Shown here piece after piece: positions 7,801 through 14,389 of a stretch of 64,000 nt of DNA (within the stretch, counting starts at the first letter, position 1; each line of letters begins with the position of its first letter). A program made the position numbers and the translations under genes. Below the pieces are notes generated by a model. The model did not search any database, was not told the origin of the DNA, and saw only the letters and a list, made by a program, of their open reading frames with translations. Origin of the DNA: Ruminococcus flavefaciens (GTDB taxonomy: Bacteria > Bacillota > Clostridia > Oscillospirales > Ruminococcaceae); contig NZ_FPIP01000008.1 in NCBI RefSeq assembly GCF_900119075.1, positions 75,120 through 139,119 of the forward strand, read 5' to 3'.

Positions 7801-9793
7801 TAACAATCAGCAGCAGAACAACCAGTGGAATCAGAATAATGACTGGAGTAATCAGGACTGGTTCACCAACGTAACAAAGTGGGGCGACGCAAACGGCGAT
7901 AATAATGTAGATATGGGCGATACCGTATCTATCATGCAGTCACTTGCTAACCCGAACAAGTACAACCTTTCCGAGCAGGGAGCATACAATGGTGACGTAT
8001 TCAATCCGGGAAGCGGCATCACAAACAGCGACGCACAGTCACTTCAGATGTGGTTCCTCGGTTCGATCCCGAATCTTCCTAACGGTGATGCTAACTGGAA
8101 TCAGCAGTGGAACTGGAACAACAACTGGAATCAGCAGCAGAACAACAATCAGCAGCAGAACCAGTGGAACTGGAACCAGAATAACCAGTGGAATCAGCAG
8201 CAGAACAACAACCAGCAGCAGAACCAGTGGAACTGGAATCAGCAGCAGAATAACAACCAGCAGCAGAACCAGTGGAACTGGAATCAGCAGCAGAATAACA
8301 ATCAGCAGCAGAATCAGTGGAATCAGAATCAGCAGCCGCAGCAGCAGAACAACAGCTCCAACTTCACAGCAAGCGGACAGAAGTTCAGCGTAGGCAGCGG
8401 TCAGACTCAGCACAAGGGCGACAACGTTGACGGCTACAGCTATGAGATATGGCTTGACAACACAGGCGGAAGCGGTTCAATGACACTTGGCAGCGGCGGT
8501 TCATTCAGCACAGAGTGGAACGCAGCAGTTTCAAGAGGTAACTTCCTCGCTCGCCGCGGCAGAAACTATGACGCATCAAAGAAGGCTACAGATTACGGTC
8601 CGATCGTAATGGACTATGCAGCTGACTATTCAGCAAGCTCACAGGGCAACTCACGTCTCTGCGTATACGGCTGGATGAAGAATCCGCTCGTAGAGTACTA
8701 TATCATCGAGGACTGGGTAAACTGGTGCCCATCACCAAACGGCGGCAGCAAGACCGTTACTATCGATGGCGCTCAGTATGAGATATTCCAGCTCGACCAC
8801 ACAGGTCCTACTATTCTCGGCACTACCGAGACATTCAAGCAGTACTTCAGCGTTCGCAAGTCAAAGAGAACATCAGGTACTATCACAGTATCAGACCACT
8901 TCAAGGCTTGGGCAGAGGCAGGCTGGAACATCGGTAACCTCACAGAGGTAGCACTCAATGTTGAGGGCTGGGAGAGCAGCGGTAAGGCTAACGTATCAAA
9001 GCTCACTATCGGTACAAGCGGCGGCGGAAGCAATAACAATACTCAGCAGCAGAATAACCAGTGGAATCAGCAGCAGAACAACAACCAGCAGCAGAACCAA
9101 TGGAACTGGAATCAGCAGCAGAATAATCAGCAGCCACAGCAGCAGAACAACACAGCTGTTCAGAGCGGCAAGAAGCTCTGCGCTATCTCATTCGACGACG
9201 GCGCAAGCGCTACAAGCAAGTCTGATCCCGGATACAGAATTATCGACGCACTTATCAAGAACAATATGACAGCTACATTCTTCAACGTTGGTGACTGGAT
9301 CAAGTCCAACGACCAGATCAAGTACGAGTACCAGAACGGCATGGAAGTAGCTAACCACACTAAGTCTCACCCACACCTCGGACAGATGGGTGCTTCACAG
9401 ATCAGAAGCGAGTGGGAGCAGTGCAACAGCAAGCTCAAGAGCATCATCGGCGCTGATCCTTCAAAGCTTATGAGACTTCCTTACCTTGAGAGCAACGCAA
9501 CAGTTCAGTCCGCACTCAACGATGTACCGCTTATCAGCTGTGCGATCGACACTCAGGACTGGAACGGCGCTTCCAAGGATCAGATCGTAAACACTATCAA
9601 GCAGGCTGCACAGAACGGCTCACTTGAAGGCGCTATCGTTCTTTGCCACGAGACATATGCCAACACAGCAGCAGCTATGGAAGAAGTACTCCCATGGCTT
9701 GCACAGAATGGTTACCAGAACGTAAATATTTCTGATATGGCTAAGGCTCACGGAAAGACACTGGGCGGCGGTCAGGTCCACACACGCGCTTAA
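4895..9793 (+). CDS. Five-catalytic-domain xylanolytic enzyme: GH11-GH11-GH10-dockerin-GH11-CE4
   Basis: A 1632-residue secreted enzyme. The start is the GTG at 4895, placed by AAGGAG at 4881-4886 and by the signal peptide that follows (residues 1-30). Modules: GH11a (32-242; nucleophile E122, acid/base E223), GH11b (292-511; E402, E492), GH10 (about 583-905; acid/base E729 in the YDVCNE motif, nucleophile E839 in ITELDI), dockerin (about 995-1064), GH11c (1156-1375; E1267, E1357) and a CE4 deacetylase (about 1424-1628; D1435, H1488 and H1492 as the metal triad). Five linkers of Gln, Asn and Trp join them. The predicted job is xylan backbone cleavage by two families plus acetyl removal, within the cellulosome. 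GH11a is of ordinary bacterial type with WRPPG and RYNQPS. GH11b and GH11c are nearly identical to each other and have WCPSPNG and DHTGPTI instead. All catalytic residues are present. Confidence 0.93.
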   Translation: MKLSKMKRVISGAVSALMIASSIPAVASAADQQTRGNVGGYDYEMWNQNGQGQASMNPGAGSFTCSWSNIENFLARMGKNFDSQKKNYKAFGDIVLTYDVEYTPRGNSYMCVYGWTRNPLMEYYIVEGWGDWRPPGNDGENKGTVTLNGNTYDIRKSMRYNQPSLDGTATFPQYWSVRQTSGSKNNTTNYMKGTIDVSKHFDAWSKAGLDMSGTLYEVSLNIEGYRSNGQANVKSVTVSTGGSGNNNQQQQQQNNNQQQNQWNWNQQQNNNQQQNQWNQNQQPQQQNNSSNFTASGQKFSVGNGQTQHKGDNVDGYSYEIWLDNTGGSGSMTLGSGGSFSTEWNATVSRGNFLARRGRNYDATKKATEYGPIVMDYAADYSASSQGNSRLCVYGWMKDPLVEYYIIEDWVNWCPSPNGGSKTVTIDGAQYEIFQLDHTGPTILGNTQTFKQYFSVRKSKRTSGTITVSDHFKAWAEAGWNIGNLTEVALNVEGWESSGKANVSKLTIGTSGGGNNNTQQNNNQQQNQWNQQQNNNQQQNQWNQQQNNNQQQNQWNWNQQQNNNQQQNQWNQQQNNNTSTSQGSGLKDIFAPWFKIGTSVSPQELNSGASFLKENYNSITPENELKPDSILDQSACQQRGNNVNTQINLSRAAQTLKFCESNGISLRGHTFVWYSQTPDWFFRENFSSNGAYVSKDIMDQRLESMIKNTFEALKTQYPKLDVYAYDVCNELFVNDGGGLRPASNSNWVKVYGDDSFVLNAFKYARKYAPAGCKLYLNDYNEYIGAKTNDIYNMAMKLKQQGTIDGIGMQAHLATNYPDAKTFETALKKFLSTGLDVQITELDITCSDLNAQANLYEDIFKIAMANSDRIPALTIWGTSDNVSWRSSQNPLLFSQGYKPKPAYDKVVALAKSSAAPSNNNNNNNNNTQQQNNNQQQNQWNQQQNNNQQQNQWNQQQNNNQQQNNQWNQQQNNNQQQNNQWNQNNDWSNQDWFTNVTKWGDANGDNNVDMGDTVSIMQSLANPNKYNLSEQGAYNGDVFNPGSGITNSDAQSLQMWFLGSIPNLPNGDANWNQQWNWNNNWNQQQNNNQQQNQWNWNQNNQWNQQQNNNQQQNQWNWNQQQNNNQQQNQWNWNQQQNNNQQQNQWNQNQQPQQQNNSSNFTASGQKFSVGSGQTQHKGDNVDGYSYEIWLDNTGGSGSMTLGSGGSFSTEWNAAVSRGNFLARRGRNYDASKKATDYGPIVMDYAADYSASSQGNSRLCVYGWMKNPLVEYYIIEDWVNWCPSPNGGSKTVTIDGAQYEIFQLDHTGPTILGTTETFKQYFSVRKSKRTSGTITVSDHFKAWAEAGWNIGNLTEVALNVEGWESSGKANVSKLTIGTSGGGSNNNTQQQNNQWNQQQNNNQQQNQWNWNQQQNNQQPQQQNNTAVQSGKKLCAISFDDGASATSKSDPGYRIIDALIKNNMTATFFNVGDWIKSNDQIKYEYQNGMEVANHTKSHPHLGQMGASQIRSEWEQCNSKLKSIIGADPSKLMRLPYLESNATVQSALNDVPLISCAIDTQDWNGASKDQIVNTIKQAAQNGSLEGAIVLCHETYANTAAAMEEVLPWLAQNGYQNVNISDMAKAHGKTLGGGQVHTRA
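5768..6428 (+). repeat. Duplicated GH11 module, first copy
   Basis: This segment and 8362-9020 encode GH11 modules that differ by about seven residues over some 220, with additional synonymous changes. The copies have the same orientation within one gene, so recombination between them would delete the GH10 and dockerin modules. Confidence 0.9.
6433..6625 (+). repeat. Gln/Asn/Trp linker minisatellite (one of five blocks)
   Basis: The coding DNA is a minisatellite built from CAGCAGAAC and AATCAG/AACCAG units. Translated, it gives runs such as NNNQQQNQWNQQQ. Four further blocks lie at about 5630-5765, 7640-7850, 8095-8355 and 9030-9150. Trp recurs at regular intervals. Such linkers are known from R. 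flavefaciens xylanases. Length changes by slippage are likely. Confidence 0.85.
8362..9020 (+). repeat. Duplicated GH11 module, second copy
   Basis: Partner of 5768-6428. Residue differences include N/S in the GNGQ motif, D/N before the PLVEYY motif and NTQ/TTE in the thumb region. The flanking linker DNA is also alike in both copies, including the Gln-Pro-Gln segment just before the module. Confidence 0.9.
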
Positions 9794-9823
9794 TCGGTCT
9801 TTGTCATTATAATATTTGTTTTA

Positions 9824-9855
9824 AAACTCCCGTACATCTGTGCGGGAGTTTTTTT
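9824..9855 (+). terminator. Terminator of the xylanase gene
   Basis: AAACTCCCG (9824-9832) pairs with CGGGAGTTT (9843-9851), followed by T residues. Confidence 0.85.
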
Positions 9856-9882
9856 ACGGCTTTCGGTAAGGAGCAGATACAT

Positions 9883-9918
9883 AAAAAAGGCTATATCACA
9901 AGGATATAGCCTTTTTGT
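9883..9918 (-). terminator. Terminator of the LRR-dockerin gene (works either way)
   Basis: A long stem, GGCTATATC with GATATAGCC, lies between A- and T-runs in the gap between two convergent genes. Confidence 0.75.
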
Positions 9919-9947
9919 AAAAGATATTTTCAGAGAGGGCGGAAAGA

Positions 9948-12900
9948 TTATGAAAGCTTGTCAATAAGCTTGAGCAGATATTTCTGTATCTGGAGTGCGT
10001 CAGCATTTGTCATACCGCTGCCTCTGTCAAAAACGTCTGCGTTCTCAATGCCGCGAGTGGTTATGTGATTCTTGTCAGTACCGCTTGTGCCGTATTTATT
10101 TGGACTTGCAAGAGCCTGCATTATAAGAACGATATCTGACATATCAACTGTATCGTCGCAGTTAGCGTCGCCGGGAACAACGATAGTTGAAGGATCGAAG
10201 CCTGATGCGTCACGGAACTTGATATTGTTGTTAGTTGCGTATGTATTAACTGTTGAACCTGTATCACCAACGAGAATGAAGCCTGCGTTTACCTTGTTGT
10301 TGATAAAGCCGACAGATTTGCTTCCCATAGTAGGATTGCCGTTTATTGTGATAGTATTGAGGTTCTTACAGTTGTTGAATGCGCTTGCGCCGAGGCTTGC
10401 AAGCTTGTGTGAGTCATCGGATTTGATAGTAACGCTGTTGAGCTTAGCACAGTTTTCAAATGCGTTAGCACCAATAGTATTTACAGCCAGTGAAGCCTTC
10501 TGTGTAACTCCGTCAGCTGTTCCTGAGTTGTAGAATGCCTTGGTATTGATCTTGTTTGCGGTCACATCGATCTCAGCGAGATTAGCGCAGTTAGCGAAAG
10601 CACTTGTGTCAACAGTCTGAGCACCGTTAAGCTTTACGCTCTTGAGGCCTGAGCCGTCGAATGCGTTTGCACCGATAGTCTCCATATTTTCAATATCAAT
10701 GCTTTCAAGTGATGTACAGCCTGAGAATGCGCTCTTTGGAATAGAGGTTATATTTTCGAGAGTAACATCACTGAGTTTTGAACAGCCTGAGAATATACCT
10801 GCTGTAAGTATTCCTACTTCAGCCTTAGGTATTGAAGCACAATTAGCGAAAATGGAAGCACCCTTGAGAACTGTGTTCTTATTAGCAGGTAATACTTTAA
10901 GAGCAGCACAGTTTCTGAATGCATATTCATTTATTTCGTCAGCGATGATAGAATTTGCAGGATCGTTCTTATCAGCAACGATCGTCAGCTTAGCGTCGCC
11001 GTCAAATGCGCTTGCTTTGATAGTCTTTGCATTTGTGGTTATCTTTTCAAGTAAAGGACAATTCTTGAACATATTTGCGGTTATGATCTTGCCCTCGTAA
11101 GTAGCTGTTTTAAGATTAGGACAATTTGCAAATACACTTGTGCCTATAGAGAACTTAGCGGCACTATCGGAGAGAACTGTTGCATCTGTGAGGTTTTCAC
11201 AGCTGTCAAAAGCATTGTTGCCGATAACAACGGTACCGCCCTGCATTCCTTCAAGGTTTACAGCTGTTACACCGCTGCCCTTGAATGCAGCTTCGCCTAT
11301 AGTTGAGAAGTTGCCCTGTATAGCAAACTTAAGGTTCTTACAGTTGAGGAAAGCGTTTTTAAGATAGTCCTCAGCGTTAAGAGGTGTGTTAGGATCAGCA
11401 GAAATTCTGGTAAGTGAAGTACAGTTTGAGAAAGCATCGCTTTCAACGATTCGGATATCCTCAAACTTCATCTCTGTAAGAGCTGCACAACCTGAGAATG
11501 TCTTTGTACTAACAACAGTAACCTTTGAGAAGTCACCGTTCTGTGTAACAATATTTGAAAGATTTGTACAGCCGTTGAAGAAGCCGTTAGGAGTCTTGTT
11601 CGGGAATTCAACAAGGAACTTTGCGTCGATTGTGATCTTTTCAGCAGATTTACAGTTCTGGAAAACATAACCGTCGGTAGTATTTGACTTTGTAGGTGCA
11701 CTGTTTCCATACTGATCTGAGAGGAGAGTTATCTCCTTAAATGCTGTACAGCCGTCGAGAGCGTAGTTTCCGACGATCTTACACTTTCCTGCCTTAAGTT
11801 CTGTCAGAGATGTACAGCCCTTGAAAGTGTTTGGGAAGATATACTGTGAAGCGGGGATATTAACCTTCTGGAGTGCGGTACAGCCTGAGAATGAGCTGCC
11901 GCCTGACTTGATCTTTTTAGCTGATACGTCGAGATCAGAGCTCTTTATATTTCCTACGTCGTCAATATCTTCAGTACCACCGATATATACAGCAGCAGGG
12001 AAGTCAGCTGTTACGAGCTTTGTACAGCCGGCATAAGCGGAAGGCTCGATTATAGTAGCCATATCAAATTTGGCTGAAAGGAGACTTGTACACTTATTGA
12101 ATGCACTGTTGCCGATAGTTCTGATGTTATCGCCGTTGCCTGTATTAAATTTAATAGTAGTAAATGCAGTACAGCCGTTGAATGTATTCTTAGGTATTAT
12201 TGTTATAGCCTGAGGAAGAGTACAGCTTTCGAGACTTGTACAGCCGCTGAATACGCCGTCGCCCAAACCGTAGCCTACTGTCTTCTTTGCGTCTGTATAT
12301 ACCCAGTCGCCTATGGTCTCAGGAATGCCTGATACATTCTTAAGAGAAGTACAGCCCTGGAAACAGCCGCCGCCGATACCGATGAGAACTTTATTCTCTT
12401 TGTTGAAATCTATTGTATTAAGAGATGTACAGCTTCTGAATGATTCCTTGTCCATGCCGGTAAGATTTTTGCCGCACTTGATAGATGTTATACTTGAACA
12501 GCCTCTGAATGAGTATAATCCAAGAGATACAACATTATCTGTCATGGGAACTTCCTTTATCTGCGTACAGTTCTCATATGCGCTTTCTCCGACTTTAAGA
12601 TATTCATATCCTGTTGTATCTGTTAAGTATTCGGTAGAACAGATAGGAGCTGAAATAGACGAGTTCATGAAAGCAGCTTTGCCTATAGTGTGTATCATAT
12701 CAGGGTGAGCAAAGGTTATTTTTGTGAGAGGAGTTCCCTTACAGAGTTCAGCAGGGATGACAGGCATTTCATTCTGAACTGAGAGAGTCTTCAGACCGCT
12801 GGCAGAGAATACGCTGCTGCCTACATATTTTACAGAGGCTGGAATTTCAATATCTGTGATATATTTGCAAGATCCGAATGCGCTGCTGTCAATATATTCA

Positions 12901-13397
12901 ACGCCGTCAAGCTTGATCGTCTTGAGGTATGAGTTATTGAAAGTCTTTGCTGCAAGATAGCGGACGTTATTGCCTGCTAATTCAATATTTGCGCTTTCAA
13001 TTGATTCCTTAACAGCAGAAGGTATGTCGAGATCTTCAGAAAGGTCAACGTCAATGACATTTTCGTTAGCCTTTGAGATACCGATGACATATTCTGTATT
13101 AACAGCTGTTTTTTCACTTTTTGGGGTAACAGTTACCTTATATACTCCGTATGTGAACTTGCCGTCCTCAGAATTCCATGTGTTTACGCCTTTTACAGTT
13201 GAGAAAGCTGTAGTATACAAGGATGTATCTGCATACTTATAGCTGTATTGGCTTGAATTTTTACCAGGCTGAGCAGCTTCTGCTGCTGAAGCCTCCATAA
13301 TAATAGAGGTACTGCTGCTGCCTGAAGGTGTCCAAACGCCGCTCAGAGGGCTCAGAACACAAATGAAGGCTAAAATACCGGCAATTGTTTTTTTCAT
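9948..13397 (-). CDS. Secreted leucine-rich-repeat (BspA-like) protein with C-terminal dockerin
   Basis: 1149 residues: a signal peptide (1-39, ending near ASAAEA), about 70 residues without clear homology, then roughly 900 residues of BspA-type leucine-rich repeats with the pattern aFxxCtsLxxixxp, and a C-terminal dockerin (about 1076-1149, starting GDANCDDTVDMSD). No catalytic motif was seen. The repeats suggest protein-protein or surface adhesion; the dockerin would attach the protein to a scaffoldin. Start: ATG at 13397, preceded by AAGGAGGA. The gene stands alone on this strand and is convergent with the xylanase. The substrate or partner cannot be inferred. Confidence 0.9.
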   Translation of the reverse strand: MKKTIAGILAFICVLSPLSGVWTPSGSSSTSIIMEASAAEAAQPGKNSSQYSYKYADTSLYTTAFSTVKGVNTWNSEDGKFTYGVYKVTVTPKSEKTAVNTEYVIGISKANENVIDVDLSEDLDIPSAVKESIESANIELAGNNVRYLAAKTFNNSYLKTIKLDGVEYIDSSAFGSCKYITDIEIPASVKYVGSSVFSASGLKTLSVQNEMPVIPAELCKGTPLTKITFAHPDMIHTIGKAAFMNSSISAPICSTEYLTDTTGYEYLKVGESAYENCTQIKEVPMTDNVVSLGLYSFRGCSSITSIKCGKNLTGMDKESFRSCTSLNTIDFNKENKVLIGIGGGCFQGCTSLKNVSGIPETIGDWVYTDAKKTVGYGLGDGVFSGCTSLESCTLPQAITIIPKNTFNGCTAFTTIKFNTGNGDNIRTIGNSAFNKCTSLLSAKFDMATIIEPSAYAGCTKLVTADFPAAVYIGGTEDIDDVGNIKSSDLDVSAKKIKSGGSSFSGCTALQKVNIPASQYIFPNTFKGCTSLTELKAGKCKIVGNYALDGCTAFKEITLLSDQYGNSAPTKSNTTDGYVFQNCKSAEKITIDAKFLVEFPNKTPNGFFNGCTNLSNIVTQNGDFSKVTVVSTKTFSGCAALTEMKFEDIRIVESDAFSNCTSLTRISADPNTPLNAEDYLKNAFLNCKNLKFAIQGNFSTIGEAAFKGSGVTAVNLEGMQGGTVVIGNNAFDSCENLTDATVLSDSAAKFSIGTSVFANCPNLKTATYEGKIITANMFKNCPLLEKITTNAKTIKASAFDGDAKLTIVADKNDPANSIIADEINEYAFRNCAALKVLPANKNTVLKGASIFANCASIPKAEVGILTAGIFSGCSKLSDVTLENITSIPKSAFSGCTSLESIDIENMETIGANAFDGSGLKSVKLNGAQTVDTSAFANCANLAEIDVTANKINTKAFYNSGTADGVTQKASLAVNTIGANAFENCAKLNSVTIKSDDSHKLASLGASAFNNCKNLNTITINGNPTMGSKSVGFINNKVNAGFILVGDTGSTVNTYATNNNIKFRDASGFDPSTIVVPGDANCDDTVDMSDIVLIMQALASPNKYGTSGTDKNHITTRGIENADVFDRGSGMTNADALQIQKYLLKLIDKLS

Positions 13398-13473
13398 AAA
13401 ATATATCCTCCTTATAAAATATAAGACATTTTCTACAGATAGTTATATAAAACATATAACACCCTATGATGTA

Positions 13474-13502
13474 ATTATAGTCCTTTTCTCTCTGAAAATC
13501 AA
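13474..13502 (-). promoter_or_regulatory. Promoter of the LRR-dockerin gene
   Basis: On the minus strand, TTGATT (13497-13502) and TATAAT (13474-13479) are 17 bases apart. Confidence 0.6.
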
Positions 13503-13667
13503 TATATTTTTGTGAACGTTTGGGAAAGTTTGTTAAAATTGCACTATGACCGCGAAGGTTTTGCTGATTGCAGCAAAAAAATACCCAAGAACCGATATAC
13601 GAACTGTATATTCAAATCATGATAATCTGAATAGTATAATAAAATAACAGGCATCACTTAACAAATA

Positions 13668-13696
13668 TTGAAAGGTAACCATTCTCATGGTATAAT
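13668..13696 (+). promoter_or_regulatory. Sigma-A type promoter of sigma locus A
   Basis: TTGAAA (13668-13673), a 17-base spacer, then TATAAT (13691-13696). A second, ECF-like signal lies downstream, so the operon appears to have two promoters. The rest of 13503-13667 holds nothing recognisable. Confidence 0.55.
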
Positions 13697-13765
13697 AAAA
13701 AAGGACTTTCACAGTCGATAGATCGGAAAAATAAAAGTTCTGGAAAAAATTTCTGTTTTTTCTAA

Positions 13766-13794
13766 GACATTTGCCCTGTAAAACTCGTCTAATA
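13766..13794 (+). promoter_or_regulatory. Candidate ECF promoter of sigma locus A
   Basis: GACATTTGCC (13766-13775) and CGTCTAATA (13786-13794). Locus C has GACATCTGCC and CGTATAA at the same 20-base offset, and locus B has CGTCTAATA. An A-rich block beginning CGGAAAAATAAAA at 13724 is shared with locus B. CGTC-type -10 elements are usual for ECF sigma factors, so autoregulation is the likely reading. Confidence 0.45.
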
Positions 13795-13831
13795 AGTGAA
13801 AGGCAAAATATTTCCGGAAAGGAGCCGTTCA

Positions 13832-14389
13832 ATGGATAATGGTGCAAGTAGCTACAGCCGTTATCTTGTCGGAGACGATTCAGCTCTTGGAGACATTGTC
13901 CGTGAATATAAGGACGGTCTCACTATCTATCTGAATAGTTTTACCAATAATATCCATGATGCTGAGGAGCTCATGGAGGAGACCTTCTTCAAGCTTGCGT
14001 ATAAAAAGCCGAAATATACAGGAAAAAGCTCGTTCAAGACATGGCTTTTTTCCATTGGAAGGAATCTTGCCATAGACTATCTAAGGCGTATGAAGAAAAA
14101 GGGCGATACCTCGCTTGACGAGTGCTCTGAACTGAATTCGGGGCTGGATATCGAGGAAAACTATATCAAAGAGGAACAAAAGCTGATGATACACAGAGCG
14201 CTGAAAAAACTGCGGAGCCAGTACAGTCAGGCTATATGCCTTACCTATATAGAGGGCTTCAGCAATTCAGAGGCGGCGTGTATAATGCATAAAAGCAGCC
14301 GACAGATGACAAATCTGCTATATCAGGCGAAAAAAGCTCTCCGTGAAGAGTTGGAAAAGGAGGGGATAAAGTATGCGGGAATGGGATGA
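13832..14389 (+). CDS. ECF-type RNA polymerase sigma factor (locus A)
   Basis: 185 residues with sigma region 2 (about 25-100, including SSFKTWLFSIGRN and the DYLRR segment) and region 4 (about 130-180, with a helix-turn-helix around the AACIMHKSSRQ motif). The start is the ATG at 13832, seven bases after AAAGGAG at 13818. An in-frame GTG at 13796 lies within the promoter region and is not used. The 3' end overlaps the next gene by 17 bases, which indicates translational coupling to its probable anti-sigma partner. Closely related sigma genes lie at 21034 and 24129; all open with a short N-terminus containing a SSYSR or RYRR motif. The protein would redirect RNA polymerase when released from the membrane partner. 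The targets are unknown. Confidence 0.9.
   Translation: MDNGASSYSRYLVGDDSALGDIVREYKDGLTIYLNSFTNNIHDAEELMEETFFKLAYKKPKYTGKSSFKTWLFSIGRNLAIDYLRRMKKKGDTSLDECSELNSGLDIEENYIKEEQKLMIHRALKKLRSQYSQAICLTYIEGFSNSEAACIMHKSSRQMTNLLYQAKKALREELEKEGIKYAGMG

Noticed and set aside
8039..8413. A Leu/Val-rich minus-strand ORF resembling a membrane protein
   Set aside because: It is the reverse translation of the Gln/Asn linker minisatellite, which always gives Leu, Ile and Val on the opposite strand.
5630..9150. Regular short repeats considered as a CRISPR array
   Set aside because: The repeats are in frame within one coding sequence, vary in length and have no unique spacers.
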